Notes: generated by a model not told the origin, from the sequence alone. Shown: positions 39,954 through 49,432, numbered from the stretch's first letter. The stretch is 64,000 nt of DNA from Peptococcaceae bacterium CEB3 (GCA_001029295.1 LDXJ01000054.1:1-64000); one strand, 5' to 3'. Numbers and translations are program-made.

Positions 39954-40298
39954 ATAGCCTACCCTTCTTTCCTTCTGCTATTATAAATACAAACGGTCCT
40001 ATTAAAAGTATGAACGATACGATTAGTTCAACCGACGGTATGTCGTCGGGAATGATACATCCCAGAGACACCGGGAAAACATGTTCGGTCCTTTCTCCTT
40101 GCTGGTATTATACCGCGAGCCGTCTATCCTGTAAAGGTTATTCAGCTATTTTGAGCCGTTTTTTCTGCTTTTCTCTCTGAAAGCTCTTTTAAACGCTCGC
40201 TGAAGTCCGTTTACTTTAAGAAGGCTCAATGATGTTTATCTGGCTACGCTTTTGGGAATATTTTGTATCCCGAGAAGGGCCTTAACGATTTGCTGATA

Positions 40299-40366
40299 GA
40301 AGCCTAACCCGCCGCAAATTTCATGGTTTCAACCATAGACACAAGGCGGATTTATTCGTAGGCTTC
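40299..40366 (+). other. Nested RNA/DNA secondary structure at the left end of TnpB unit 3
   Basis: Outer stem GAAGCCTA/TAGGCTTC (40299-40306, 40359-40366), middle CCGCC/GGCGG (40309-40313, 40345-40349) and inner ATGGT/ACCAT (40323-40327, 40332-40336). Three arms nested in 68 bases is strong structure. It is upstream of the third TnpB gene, about where IS200/IS605 left-end structures lie; the rest of 39954-40457 contains no clear gene. Confidence 0.6.
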
Positions 40367-40457
40367 AGCCCGAAATACCCAAGGAAACACTTCCCAAAAG
40401 AGGGTTCTTACTCTATAATTAGAACAGAGGTTCCGTTGATAGGGGTTGTTGCGAGTC

Positions 40458-41735
40458 ATGGCAAAAGCCACGAAAACTATCATCAAACGGCTGGACTCAA
40501 GGAAGCCAGAATGGTTTCAGGAAACCCAACAACTGTTTAACCAGGTGGCGGCCTTCTACTTTGAGGTAATCCAGGCGCACGAGAGAGTGCTGGAACAAAA
40601 AAATAAGGAATCACTGAGAGTATTGGAAATCATTACAGTTACCACAAAAGATAACCCGGATCCGATCATGCCGCTGCCTTACGAGGTTCCTGCCATGTTT
40701 CGCAGGGCGGCGATCAATGCCGCGCTAGGCTCGGCACGATCCTTCTACACCACGCTCCGTAAATATCACACCAAGAAAGCGCAACGTGAAGCCAAGGGTA
40801 AGAAGTACAACCGCCGCCCGCCCGTGCCGCCGAGAGAGTGGAATCGGCACACGACCTTTTACCAAGGCATGATGAAAGGACTTGGCGAAGACCGTATCCT
40901 GCTCAAGCTCTATACCGGGTCCTCCTGGGCCTGGGTAAAGTTTGAGATGCAGGGCCGGGGGATTCCCGAAGGATGGAACACCGGATGTCCCCAGGCCATT
41001 GTTCACAAAAACATCATTCACCTTCACTTTCCTGTGGAAACGAAGATCGATAAGCCGCAGAAAGTTGCCAAACAAGTGGAGAATCCCGAACTCAGAATCT
41101 GCGCTGTGGATCTGAATCTGGGAGACCGGCAAGCGGTCGGCGCAATTCTCAAGAGCGACGGTACGGAGATAGCCCGCAGGTTTTGGAAAGGCGGGGATTT
41201 TCTCCAACGCCGTAGGAATCGTCTCTTGGGGAAAGTGGCGGTCCACCGGTCGGAGTATGGCGAGATCCTTCCGGAGGACGTTCTGGATAACGTCAGACTG
41301 TGGGACAAGGTTCGCAACATCGAGGATTACGAGGCACACAGGCTTTCCCGGAGAATTGTGGAGTTTGCGCAGGAATACGGGGCCACGGTGATCGTCTTTG
41401 AGCACCTGGTCAACCTGAAACCGGAAAAAGGGAGATATTCCAAGCGCAGCAACACGAAACGGGCTTACTGGCTGAAAGGACGCCTTTTCAAATACACCCG
41501 CTACAAGGCGTGGGAGAAAGGGATCATTACGTCCAGGGTCAATCCCCGCAATACCAGCAAGCTGTGTTCGGAATGCGGAGTAGAGGTTTACCGGCACAAC
41601 GAAGGCGAAATACCGAAAGAGTACAGGATGGGGGCCCCGCTTTTCACCTGTACCAACGGACATCGGGGAAACGCCGACTTGAACGCATCCCGTAATATTG
41701 GAGCAAAACTGTTTGCCCGGTATAAAGCCTGCTGA
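40458..41735 (+). CDS. tnpB: TnpB-family RNA-guided endonuclease (divergent)
   Basis: 425 residues from the ATG at 40458. RuvC-like residues: Asp in ICAVDLNLGDRQA (about 217), Glu in VIVFEHLVNLK (about 318) and Asp in HRGNADLNASRN (about 412). Zinc ribbon with CSECG and CTNGH; the second pair uses His and has a longer insert (RHNEGEIPKEYR) than copies 1/2. Larger than standard TnpB and may belong to another branch. Active-site residues are all present. Confidence 0.88.
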   Translation: MAKATKTIIKRLDSRKPEWFQETQQLFNQVAAFYFEVIQAHERVLEQKNKESLRVLEIITVTTKDNPDPIMPLPYEVPAMFRRAAINAALGSARSFYTTLRKYHTKKAQREAKGKKYNRRPPVPPREWNRHTTFYQGMMKGLGEDRILLKLYTGSSWAWVKFEMQGRGIPEGWNTGCPQAIVHKNIIHLHFPVETKIDKPQKVAKQVENPELRICAVDLNLGDRQAVGAILKSDGTEIARRFWKGGDFLQRRRNRLLGKVAVHRSEYGEILPEDVLDNVRLWDKVRNIEDYEAHRLSRRIVEFAQEYGATVIVFEHLVNLKPEKGRYSKRSNTKRAYWLKGRLFKYTRYKAWEKGIITSRVNPRNTSKLCSECGVEVYRHNEGEIPKEYRMGAPLFTCTNGHRGNADLNASRNIGAKLFARYKAC

Positions 41736-41738
41736 GAA

Positions 41739-41937
41739 ACCGGCAGGTATCCGGCCTCTCTATACAGCCGCAGGGCCGGAGAGTCTGGATGGGTTAGTGG
41801 CACCACCCAGGGTTATCCGTCGGGAACTACGATACACAGGAGGTAGCGGCCAAGCCGCACATACTTCCAGTACTGCTTACCCACGGGTAGCCCGAAGAAA
41901 AGAAGCTACACGGCTTTGGCCGTTGTGGAGTGTCACT
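41739..41937 (+). ncRNA. Putative reRNA of the divergent TnpB, guide in the integrase leader
   Basis: The 199 bases from the tnpB stop to AGTGTCAC are GC-rich and non-coding, with hairpins such as CACGGCTTTGGCCGTTGTGG near the end. By analogy the guide is the flank TTCAAAATGAAAGAGGGG (41938-41955), which is the ribosome binding site region of the integrase. RNA and target use are inferred. Confidence 0.45.
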
Positions 41938-41962
41938 TCAAAATGAAAGAGGGGAATTAACC

Positions 41963-43162
41963 GTGCCTAAAAAGAAGAGCAACGGAGAAGGAACAATCTA
42001 CAAACGAAAAGACGGAACGTGGATGGGACAGGTCACTGCCGGTCGTAATCCTGAAACCGGCAAGTTGAAACGTATCACCTTTTATGGCAAGACCAGGAAG
42101 GAAGTGGCTGAAAAAGTCTACGAAGCCCAAGACAAAGTCAATAAGGGGATCTTCGTAGATCCATCTAAAATGCTCCTAAAGGAGTGGATGGATATATGGA
42201 CTGAGCAATACGTCAAAAAAAAGAATCGCCCTAGCACGTGGCGGGCGTATGAGACATTTATTCGCAATCGTATTATTCCTGAGCTTGGAGATTATAGGCT
42301 CTCGAAACTTGAACCGTACCAAATTCAACAGTTTTATAACTCTCTAAAAACAGTGCCGCGATTGGATAACAAGGAAGGCACGATCTCGCCCACCACGATT
42401 GCCAGAATTCACGCGATTCTCCATAAATGCCTTGTGGATGCTCGAAGAAACAAACTGATCTTCTGGAATCCTGCGGATGAAACAGATCGCCCCCCCATAG
42501 AAACTCCTGAAACTGAAATTCTGTCTTCAGAGGAAATGGATATTTTTTTACAAAAAATCATGGACTACCGATATTTTGCCGGATATCTGCTTTCCATTGG
42601 ATCCGGACTACGCCCCGGAGAAGTGCTGGCCTTGAAATGGTCCAATATAAATCTAAAGGAGCAAACCGTTACCATAGAGCAAACTCTTTCGCGGGTTTTA
42701 GACGAGGATCCAGAAACCGCCAATAAGACAAAAATAATAGCACAGGATACGAAGACCCCAAAAAGCAAGCGGACTTTAGCTTTAGCAAGACGGCTTGCCG
42801 TCGCACTCAGACTTCACCGAATAAAACAAGCCAAGGAGAAGTCCTTGGCAGGTGATCAATACACAGATAACGATTATGTCTTTGCCACAGCGACCGGCGG
42901 ATGTGTCGAGTATAGAAATTTTTACAGGTCGTTTCAAGCCTGTCTCAAGAAGTGCGGCATTCGCCCGGTCAAGCTTTATTCTCTTCGTCACACATTTGCG
43001 ACCAGGCTATTGGAAGACGGAGAAGACATCCGGGTCATACAGGAACTTCTAGGGCATACCGATATTCGCACGACGAACATATATACGCACGTAACGAGAA
43101 AAACGAAACAGCAGGCAGCCGCTAAAATGGATATGCACTTGCGTAAAGCTGGTAAACCTTGA
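41963..43162 (+). CDS. int: Tyrosine recombinase / ICE integrase
   Basis: 399 residues from GTG with GAGGGG upstream. N-terminal SAM-like and Arm domains ([37 protein letters not shown]), C-terminal catalytic domain: Arg in [14 protein letters not shown], His-x-x-Arg region [10 protein letters not shown], His in [10 protein letters not shown] and Tyr in IYTHVTRK. All required residues are present. It lies 118 bp from the tRNA-Thr 3' end, the expected attachment site, and probably catalyses both integration and excision with the excisionase-like proteins. Confidence 0.95.
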   Translation: MPKKKSNGEGTIYKRKDGTWMGQVTAGRNPETGKLKRITFYGKTRKEVAEKVYEAQDKVNKGIFVDPSKMLLKEWMDIWTEQYVKKKNRPSTWRAYETFIRNRIIPELGDYRLSKLEPYQIQQFYNSLKTVPRLDNKEGTISPTTIARIHAILHKCLVDARRNKLIFWNPADETDRPPIETPETEILSSEEMDIFLQKIMDYRYFAGYLLSIGSGLRPGEVLALKWSNINLKEQTVTIEQTLSRVLDEDPETANKTKIIAQDTKTPKSKRTLALARRLAVALRLHRIKQAKEKSLAGDQYTDNDYVFATATGGCVEYRNFYRSFQACLKKCGIRPVKLYSLRHTFATRLLEDGEDIRVIQELLGHTDIRTTNIYTHVTRKTKQQAAAKMDMHLRKAGKP

Positions 43163-43246
43163 ATCATTTTGGCAGAGATCTTTTTCCGGGTTGCAGTATG
43201 GTTGCAGTAAATAACCCTTTCTTAGGCTAGATCAGCCAAACAAAAA

Positions 43247-43268
43247 ACACCGCAAACCCTTGCGGTGT
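43247..43268. terminator. Bidirectional terminator between integrase and tRNA
   Basis: ACACCGCAA-ACCC-TTGCGGTGT, a 9-bp stem. Minus strand: followed by TTTTTTG, ending the tRNA-Thr transcript; plus strand: followed by CTATGTTTT, weaker, ending the integrase. It is on the ICE side of the tRNA and so part of the ICE end. Confidence 0.85.
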
Positions 43269-43280
43269 CTATGTTTTCGC

Positions 43281-43356
43281 TGGAGCCGACGATGGGACTC
43301 GAACCCGCAACCTGCTGATTACAAATCAGCTGCTCTACCAATTGAGCTACATCGGC
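43281..43356 (-). tRNA. trnT: tRNA-Thr (anticodon UGU), ICE attachment gene
   Basis: 76 nt on the minus strand ending in CCA, with acceptor stem GCCGATG/CGTCGGC, D-arm AGCTCAATTGGTAGAGC, anticodon loop TTTGTAA (anticodon TGT), and T-arm GGTTCGAGTCCC. The sequence supports Thr(UGU). Its 3' end points at the integrase; the 3' portion (about 43281-43300) should be the attachment core duplicated at the other ICE end outside the window. Confidence 0.95.
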
Positions 43357-43545
43357 TTGTTATGAAACCGTTGATTCAGATTTGTTGCCCCGACCCGCGA
43401 CACTCGTATAGTTTACCATATACCGAAGCATTACGCAAGATCAAATTCGATTCTGATCGCGTGCGGAGCCTGTTGACCGGAAATTTATGTACTCTCACCA
43501 AGTATCTGCCCCAACCGGCTGCAACACCTTGTAATATGATGAGGT

Positions 43546-44199
43546 TCATGAATCCCTGCGTTCCAGGTAGCGTTCCAGCTTTCGCTTGACTCTCTGAAGA
43601 GCATTATCGATGGATTTAACGTGCCGCCTCAAATCGACCGCGATTTCCTGATAAGATTTCCCTTCCAGGTAGGACATGAGAACCTTCCACTCCAGCGAAC
43701 TGAGAATTTCGCCCATCTTCTCCTCAATGTCATCGAACTCTTCCCGGCTGATTATGAGTTCTTCGGGATCCGTGATCCTTGTTCCGGAAATTACGTCGAG
43801 CAAGGTCCGGTCCGAATCCTCATCATATATCGGCTTATTTAAAGAGACGTACGAATTGAGTGGTATGTGCTTTTGTCTGGTGGCCGTTTTAATCGCCGTT
43901 ATAATCTGCCGGGTAATACATAACTCGGCAAAAGCCCGGAACGATGATAACTTGTCCCCGCGAAAATCGCGAATCGCCTTATAGAGGCCAATCATGCCTT
44001 CCTGAATGATATCCTCCCGGTCGGCACCGATGAGAAAGTAGGATCTGGCTTTGGCCCGGACAAAATTCCGGTACTTGCCTATCAAGTATTCAAGAGCTGT
44101 GGCGTCACCGTCCTTGGCTAGTTCGACGACCCCCTCATCCGCAATGACTTCACTGCTGTCGCACCCTTCCGGCACCTCTGGTTGGGCGTTTAGTATCAA
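43546..44199 (-). CDS. sigH: RNA polymerase sigma-H factor
   Basis: 217 residues; start TTG (44199) five bases after a G6 run rather than the far upstream in-frame ATG. Sigma-70 regions 2 (LEYLIGKYRNFVRAKARSYF, ADREDIIQEGMIGLYKA) and 4 (YQEIAVDLRRHVKSIDNALQ). SigH controls sporulation onset and transition-state genes. In Firmicutes it is usually followed by rpmG-secE-nusG; here the next locus is tRNA-Thr and the ICE, so the ICE separates sigH from that group. Confidence 0.95.
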   Translation of the reverse strand: MILNAQPEVPEGCDSSEVIADEGVVELAKDGDATALEYLIGKYRNFVRAKARSYFLIGADREDIIQEGMIGLYKAIRDFRGDKLSSFRAFAELCITRQIITAIKTATRQKHIPLNSYVSLNKPIYDEDSDRTLLDVISGTRITDPEELIISREEFDDIEEKMGEILSSLEWKVLMSYLEGKSYQEIAVDLRRHVKSIDNALQRVKRKLERYLERRDS

Positions 44200-44398
44200 A
44201 ATAAATCCCCCCGTATCATTGTGATGAAGACGGTATATACGATTTATTCCTTTTTTCGCAAAGGACCCTGCTTTGTCCACCCAAAGAATAAGATAATTAT
44301 ACTCGACGCGCGAGAACAGCGTCAAGGCGAACTTTCAGAGGTTCTGTCGCCGAAGCCCGTCCCCGAACCCATCCGTCTTCAGCAACGACCGGATTCTG

Positions 44399-45139
44399 TC
44401 AGCCTTTGGCAAGTCTCTGTCGCAGAGTCTCATAGAGAAGAACCGATCCGGCGACACTGGCATTCAGGGAGGTCATCACACCTAACATGGGCAAAGCCAC
44501 CACTTGGTCACAGCTCTCCCGAACAAGACGCCCTAAGCCTTTGCCCTCCCCACCGATCACCAGCACCCGAGGTCCGGTCAAGTCGGTTGCGAAAACATCT
44601 GTGCCCGAAGCATCCGCGCCGCAAATCCAACAGCCGGCCTTTTGCAGTTCCTGCAGAACCCGAACCAAATTCGCAACACGGGCTACCGGAATATGCTCTA
44701 CCGCTCCGGCTGACGTCTTGGCCACAACTCCGGTCACGGGAACACTGCGCCGTTTGGGAATGATTACCCCGTGAACCCCCACCGCTTCCGCGGTGCGCAA
44801 GAGGGCCCCCAAATTATGGGGATCCTCAACCCCATCCAGAACCAGGATAAACGGCTCTTCCCCTTTCGCCTGTGCCCGGACCAGAATGTCCCCGACTTCC
44901 GCGTACGCCCGGGGAGCAGTGTAAACCAGAATGCCCTGGTGACGCCCGCCCTCGCTCAATCTGTCCAGAACCGAACGCTCGACAAATTGAAACGGGATGC
45001 CTCTCTCCCGCGCGATATCCAGCGTCTTCTGTACCTGCTCTCCTTTAAGGCCGTTCTGAAAAAGCACCTTATTCAACGGTTTACCGTCCTTAAGGATTTC
45101 CCAGACCGGATTGCGCCCGTAGATGATATCATCCGGCAC
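44399..45139 (-). CDS. rlmB: 23S rRNA 2'-O-methyltransferase RlmB (TrmH family)
   Basis: 246 residues from GTG. N-terminal RNA-binding part (DDIIYGRNPVWEILKDGK), C-terminal SPOUT knot: VLDGVEDPHNLGALLRTAEA, VLVIGGEGKGLGRLV and LPMLGVMTSLNASVAGSVLL. RlmB methylates G2251 of 23S rRNA (E. coli numbering). Between thyX and sigH; Bacillus usually has yacP here too, which is not present. Confidence 0.93.
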   Translation of the reverse strand: MPDDIIYGRNPVWEILKDGKPLNKVLFQNGLKGEQVQKTLDIARERGIPFQFVERSVLDRLSEGGRHQGILVYTAPRAYAEVGDILVRAQAKGEEPFILVLDGVEDPHNLGALLRTAEAVGVHGVIIPKRRSVPVTGVVAKTSAGAVEHIPVARVANLVRVLQELQKAGCWICGADASGTDVFATDLTGPRVLVIGGEGKGLGRLVRESCDQVVALPMLGVMTSLNASVAGSVLLYETLRQRLAKG

Positions 45140-45185
45140 AGCGACACTTCCCCTCTTGCGGCAAATTTGATTCCGTCCTTTCTGA

Positions 45186-45818
45186 CTAAAGTTCGGGGCG
45201 TAAGTACGGAGCCAGCCAGGGTTCCCTTTCCAATAGCAGCCCTGCCATCCGCTGCAGCATCTCCTTGATTTCCCATTGTGCTCCCGGCGTAAGAACTCTC
45301 TTTTGGTACACGTCGAGAAAAGAGCGCAGATTTAAGGATGTAACGAAATTCGTTCCCGCTCCGCCCGGCAGGACAAAACGGGCGTCTTCTCTCTTCACGC
45401 CCAGAGCCAGAAGTTCGTTGTAAGCTTGCTGAGCTTGGTCCATCGCCCGGAAAAAGGCCCTTTTCGCCTCATCTGTCCGGTCGATCTCATCAGGCAGCAC
45501 AAAGTCAAAGATTTGGTTTTCATGCCGTTCGGAAACGTAACGCTGGCTTTGGACGGATAAACTCACCCCGATACGATGGCGGGAGTATTGCGCCAACAAA
45601 GTCCGCGATACATTTTCTACGGCGAACGTCATCGTACAATGTTCAAGGACGCTGAGGTGTCTCTTTTTCAGCAGATGATCCACAAGGCGCAGCATCTCAT
45701 CAACCGGCGCTTCCTGTTCTAATAGCCCAATCGGAGACAGCGGGCTGTAACAGGTTCTGGCTGCCAGCCAAATCAGCCGCAGATAATTAGGTGTCGTCGT
45801 GATGAGCTTGACTTCCAT
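45186..45818 (-). CDS. thyX: Flavin-dependent thymidylate synthase ThyX
   Basis: 210 residues from the ATG seven bases after GGGAGA. Recognised by the RHR...SQRY motif (QYSRHRIGVSLSVQSQRYV), an N-terminal EVKLITTTPNYLRLIW and a C-terminal active-site FVTSLNLRSFLDVYQKR. Converts dUMP to dTMP with methylene-THF and FAD, the alternative to ThyA. A low-complexity purine-rich tract (about 45840-45955) lies upstream and also reads as an open frame; the real start is the ATG. Confidence 0.93.
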   Translation of the reverse strand: MEVKLITTTPNYLRLIWLAARTCYSPLSPIGLLEQEAPVDEMLRLVDHLLKKRHLSVLEHCTMTFAVENVSRTLLAQYSRHRIGVSLSVQSQRYVSERHENQIFDFVLPDEIDRTDEAKRAFFRAMDQAQQAYNELLALGVKREDARFVLPGGAGTNFVTSLNLRSFLDVYQKRVLTPGAQWEIKEMLQRMAGLLLEREPWLAPYLRPEL

Positions 45819-45839
45819 AGCGGAATCTCCCTTCTCTCC

Positions 45840-45955
45840 TCCGTTTTGTCTCCTCTGCTCTGTCTGTTCTGTCCTGTCTGTACTGTCTCTTCTATTTTGT
45901 GTCCTCCGCTTTGTCTTCTCTGTTTTGTCTTCTCTGTTTTGTCTGCTCGGTGCGC
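45840..45955. repeat. Degenerate purine/pyrimidine tandem repeat upstream of thyX
   Basis: On the plus strand units of 13-15 bases around TTTTGTCTTCTCTG and TTTTGTCTCCTCTG repeat eight or so times (minus: AGACAAAACAGAGA). It lies directly upstream of the thyX ribosome binding site, so could form an A-rich leader. Slippage tract; no gene in it is credible. Confidence 0.65.
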
Positions 45956-46069
45956 CTCTTCCCAGCCGCACACCCAGCTTAACACTTCTCTCCTGCCGGG
46001 CCGCAACCTTCCCGCCCTACTAAAGACTAGCCCGGACATGCCGGGGAATGTAGGTCCCCGGTGAGTCCC

Positions 46070-46468
46070 TTACTTCCTGCCAACTGCGGGCAAGACCGGC
46101 AAAACCGCTTCCACCTGCGCAAAAGCCCATTCCATGCGCTCGTTAAGGCCCTGTAAGTGCCAATACCCCACCAGAGCCTCAAAGGCCGTGGCGTGGCGAT
46201 AAGTTAGGACATCCACATTTCTGGGATAGCCGCCTTTGGCATTTCTCGCCCAGAGGACCACTTCTTGTTCCTCAGGCTCAAGTTCGTCCAGGAGCCCGGC
46301 TAACACCCGGGCCTGGGTCGAAGCCCGCACCCATTCCACGGCTTTCCGGTGTAATTCCTTGACCTTGACAAGCCCGAGTTCCAAAAGATGCTCCCTCACC
46401 CATAACTCATAAACCGCGTCTCCCAGATAAGCCAGGGCCAACGCGTTAAACTCCCGCCAGTTTCTCAT
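46070..46468 (-). CDS. mrnC: Mini-ribonuclease III
   Basis: 132 residues (ATG 46468). RNase III catalytic fold without dsRBD: ALALAYLGDAVYELWVRE with the catalytic Asp, AVEWVRASTQARVLAG, and NVDVLTYRHATAFEALVGY. It processes 23S rRNA precursors. The start lies 48 bp past the cysS stop. Confidence 0.9.
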   Translation of the reverse strand: MRNWREFNALALAYLGDAVYELWVREHLLELGLVKVKELHRKAVEWVRASTQARVLAGLLDELEPEEQEVVLWARNAKGGYPRNVDVLTYRHATAFEALVGYWHLQGLNERMEWAFAQVEAVLPVLPAVGRK

Positions 46469-46515
46469 TTCTTGAGGACCAACTTGGCCCTTCCCCTTTC
46501 TCCGGCCGCTGCGGC

Positions 46516-48054
46516 CTATTTTACTTGCCACCTGGCTCCTTGAGGGGTGTCCTCCAATATTATACCCACGTTTTTCAGTTCGGTACGAATGAAATCCGCC
46601 GTCTCCCAATCTTTGCGCGCCCGGGCCCGATCCCTCACCTGCAAGAGGACCTCCATCACCCCGGACAGCCTGTCGCTTTCCTCAACTTTCTCGACCGGAC
46701 CGGCCAGATCAAAGCCCAACACCCCGGCCAGTTCCAACAGAGTGGAGCGCCCGGCCGCCAACTCCGCCGAACGGTAGGGATACATCCCTACATGGGAATT
46801 AACCGCCTTCGCCAACTCAAACAAGGCCGCCAGCCCCAAGGCAGAGTTAAAGTCATCATCCATGGCGTCGACAAAAGCATCCCGCGCTTCTTCGACCGCG
46901 ACCTGAAGAACCTCCGCCGCCGCTCGGCCCTCAATCTCCGTTTCCCCGCCGCTCGCGCCCTGAACCCCAGCTCGTGCCTGAACCCTTTCTTCCGGCCGGA
47001 GCCGAGCTTCCGCGCTCGTCCGCACCCCCGGCTCGGGCACTTGCGAACCGATTCCTCCCTCCAGGACCTCTCCGGCCAAGCGCACGCTGGTATGGAGACG
47101 TTCCAGTCCTTTCTGCGCCAAGATCAGCTTTTCATCGTCAAAATCAAGGGGACTGCGGTAGTGTGTTTCCAGAAGATAAAAGCGCAGGACCTCTCCCGGG
47201 AAATGTTCCAATACTTCTCGCACCGTAAAGAAATTACCGAGGGATTTGGACATTTTGGCCTTATTCACCGTAATAAAGGCATTGTGCATCCAATACCTGG
47301 CGAATATCCCTCCCTGTAAATACCCTTCGGACTGGGCAATCTCGTTCTCATGATGAGGAAAGACCAGATCCCCTCCCCCGCCGTGAATATCGAAGCCCGC
47401 GCCGAGATATTTCAAGGACATGGCTGAACATTCGATATGCCAACCCGGCCGGCCCAACCCCCAAGGGCTTTCCCAAGCCGGTTCTCCTTCTTTGGCCTTT
47501 TTCCAGAGGGCAAAATCCATCGGGTGATGTTTACGTTCATCAACTTCCACTCGGGCCCCGGCCAGCATATCATCCAAGCCGCGTCCGGAGAGCTTTCCGT
47601 AAGCCGGAAAACGGTCGACCGCAAAATAAACATCTCCCTCCACGACATAAGCCAACCCGTGCTCCACCAAGCCCTGAATCATCCGCACCATCTCGGGAAT
47701 ATGCTCCGTGGCTTTCGGGTGAATCGTGGCCGGAAGGATCCCCAGAGCCTCCGCATCGTGAAAGTACTCCCTGATATACTTTTCAGCCAGGGTCGCGGGC
47801 GGAATTCCTTCTTCCCGGGCCCTCTGAATGATCTTGTCGTCCACATCGGTAAAGTTCTGCACATAACGGACCTCATAACCCTTGTACATCAAATAGCGGC
47901 GGACCATGTCGAAAACGACGAGCATGCGGGCATTGCCCATGTGAATGAAATTATACGTCGTCGGGCCGCAGGCATACATCGCCACTTTCCCCGGCTCCCT
48001 CGCTTGGAACCTTTCCTTTCTCCGGGTCATGGTGTTGTATAAGCTCAAAGACAT
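46516..48054 (-). CDS. cysS: Cysteinyl-tRNA synthetase
   Basis: 512 residues. HIGH-like motif HMGN in [17 protein letters not shown], zinc ligands including CGPTTY Cys and GWHIECSAM, and [10 protein letters not shown]. The region of about residues 325-385 has a Gly/Glu/Arg-rich insert ([20 protein letters not shown]) that is longer than usual and looks disordered. It begins 104 nt inside cysE, and the conserved N-terminus makes this overlap real. Controlled by the upstream T-box through cysE. Confidence 0.95.
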   Translation of the reverse strand: MSLSLYNTMTRRKERFQAREPGKVAMYACGPTTYNFIHMGNARMLVVFDMVRRYLMYKGYEVRYVQNFTDVDDKIIQRAREEGIPPATLAEKYIREYFHDAEALGILPATIHPKATEHIPEMVRMIQGLVEHGLAYVVEGDVYFAVDRFPAYGKLSGRGLDDMLAGARVEVDERKHHPMDFALWKKAKEGEPAWESPWGLGRPGWHIECSAMSLKYLGAGFDIHGGGGDLVFPHHENEIAQSEGYLQGGIFARYWMHNAFITVNKAKMSKSLGNFFTVREVLEHFPGEVLRFYLLETHYRSPLDFDDEKLILAQKGLERLHTSVRLAGEVLEGGIGSQVPEPGVRTSAEARLRPEERVQARAGVQGASGGETEIEGRAAAEVLQVAVEEARDAFVDAMDDDFNSALGLAALFELAKAVNSHVGMYPYRSAELAAGRSTLLELAGVLGFDLAGPVEKVEESDRLSGVMEVLLQVRDRARARKDWETADFIRTELKNVGIILEDTPQGARWQVK

Positions 48055-48703
48055 TCAAGCGTTCCCCCTCTTCTTTTTCCCGCAAGCGCCTCTCCAACGC
48101 TTCCACCCGTTCCATCAAGCACTGGAGTGTTTCGGCCACCGGATCCGGCAGCTCGTCATGCCGCAGGTCAGGACTCTTGACCGGAACTCCTTTGTGGACA
48201 ACCACCCGTCCCGGCACCCCAACCACGGTAGTATCACTGGGCACCGGCTTATTCACGACGGAACCCGCGCCGATTTTGACATTGTCCCCGACCTTGAACG
48301 AACCGAGAATCTTGGCCCCCGTGCCAATGACGACATTGTTGCCAATCGTAGGGTGCCTCTTCCCTTTCTCCTTCCCGGTCCCCCCCAAAGTAACCCCTTG
48401 GTAGAGGGTCACATTATCCCCGATTTGCGCCGTCTCGCCAATGACCACCCCTGTGCCGTGATCGATAAAGAATCCCTGCCCGATTTTGGCCCCGGGATGA
48501 ATCTCGATCCCCGTCAAAAATCGGGCCAATTGAGAAATCATTCTGGGCAAAAGCACGAGGTGACGTTCATAGAGCCAATGTGCCATCCTATGAAAAAGGA
48601 GGGCATGAAATCCGGGGTAACAGACAATAACCTCAATTACACTTTTTGCCGCCGGGTCCCGTTCGAAAATGACCCGTATGTCGTCACGCAACTGCCGGAA
48701 CAT
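47951..48703 (-). CDS. cysE: Serine O-acetyltransferase
   Basis: 250 residues; ATG after GGAGGTGAGGGCCG. Hexapeptide left-handed beta-helix ([38 protein letters not shown]), catalytic His in IDHGTG. It makes O-acetylserine for cysteine synthesis. The last 104 nt overlap cysS in a different frame; the C-terminus beyond about residue 215 ([19 protein letters not shown]) is charged and not typical of the family, and its exact end is set by that overlap. Confidence 0.93.
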   Translation of the reverse strand: MFRQLRDDIRVIFERDPAAKSVIEVIVCYPGFHALLFHRMAHWLYERHLVLLPRMISQLARFLTGIEIHPGAKIGQGFFIDHGTGVVIGETAQIGDNVTLYQGVTLGGTGKEKGKRHPTIGNNVVIGTGAKILGSFKVGDNVKIGAGSVVNKPVPSDTTVVGVPGRVVVHKGVPVKSPDLRHDELPDPVAETLQCLMERVEALERRLREKEEGERLNVFELIQHHDPEKGKVPSEGAGESGDVCLRPDDV

Positions 48704-48720
48704 CGGCCCTCACCTCCAAC

Positions 48721-48988
48721 GGAATTCCCTCGATCCCGAAAAACATTAAAACGGAACCCTCCGTCCAGAGACGGGGATTCCGTGGTTCCACTCTGTTTGA
48801 ACAGCACCTTCAAAAAAGTCTGCTGTTCCACTCTGGGCCTTAACGCAGCCTCTACGGGTTAAAATACTTTCCTTCATTTAACCTGCTCCGAGGCGCACTT
48901 CCGGGAGTCTCTCCAAGGCGGCTCGCACCGGTTCCACCCTCGCTGAATGAATCTCCTGCCGTACTCTTCCCCATCATCACATTCCCAT
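48721..48988 (-). promoter_or_regulatory. Cysteine T-box riboswitch of cysE-cysS
   Basis: The leader contains the T-box core GAGTGGAACCACGG and a following terminator CCCCGTCTCTGGACGGAG with GGTTCCG alternate pairing and a T-rich tail. The TGGA matches a tRNA with U discriminator (tRNA-Cys). Upstream is a stem-I-like region with GAAGTGCGCC, in which TGC (Cys) is a fitting specifier. A second GAGTGGAAC occurs 45 nt upstream near a 7-bp AACAGCA/TGCTGTT stem. Uncharged tRNA-Cys should allow read-through into cysE. Confidence 0.88.
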
Positions 48989-48994
48989 GTTTAA

Positions 48995-49023
48995 ATTATA
49001 GGAAATCAAACCCCGGCTGTCAA
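48995..49023 (-). promoter_or_regulatory. Consensus sigma-A promoter of the cysE T-box operon
   Basis: Minus strand TTGACA (49018-49023), 17-bp spacer, TATAAT (48995-49000), perfect to consensus. Transcript start should be about 48988, giving a ~285-nt leader before cysE. 49024-49432 contains no gene; a CCGGCAGCAGGAATCCGG repeat occurs at 49230 and 49344. Confidence 0.9.
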
Positions 49024-49432
49024 CTCTGCGCGCTCTGTTCGGCGCATTACCCCTAAATCGCCAAATCCCGGCTTTTCTCGATATCCTCCCCTTTTGATAT
49101 TCCCCAAGTCCTCACAAGTAACTGCTGAGCCAACCTAATCGTATCTTCCTTAAAGATGAGGACCAGCCTTTTCCAGTGTTTTCTTCTCAACGGCAACATT
49201 GATCTCCCACTTTAAAAAGTGAATGCCAGCCGGCAGCAGGAATCCGGTTAAGGGCGGCGAACAAGAATCTTAATGGCGAAAACACGTAGAAAAAAGTGGC
49301 TGCTGCGCAAGGAACCTGCTTGTTGCGGACGACGTGAATGTTTCCGGCAGCAGGAATCCGGAGGTTCCGAAAAAGTGGGAAGGTAAAAAAGGAAAGAGGA
49401 AAGAGAAAAATCCTAACAAGGAGAGAGATGAG

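Larger units (their letters stand above)
40290..41937 (+). mobile_element. Divergent TnpB unit (copy 3) next to the integrase
   Basis: Runs from a structured left end (40299-40366) through a distinct tnpB to a right end with hairpin CACGGCTTTGGCCGTTGTGG and AGTGTCAC, 25 bases before the integrase start. Not related closely to copies 1 and 2. Boundaries approximate; no TnpA. It lies between the repressor and integrase, and could separate them transcriptionally. Confidence 0.65.

Noticed and set aside
43163-43280. Second attachment site within the window
   Set aside because: No second copy of the tRNA-Thr 3' bases was found between 1 and 43280; the distal ICE end must be outside.
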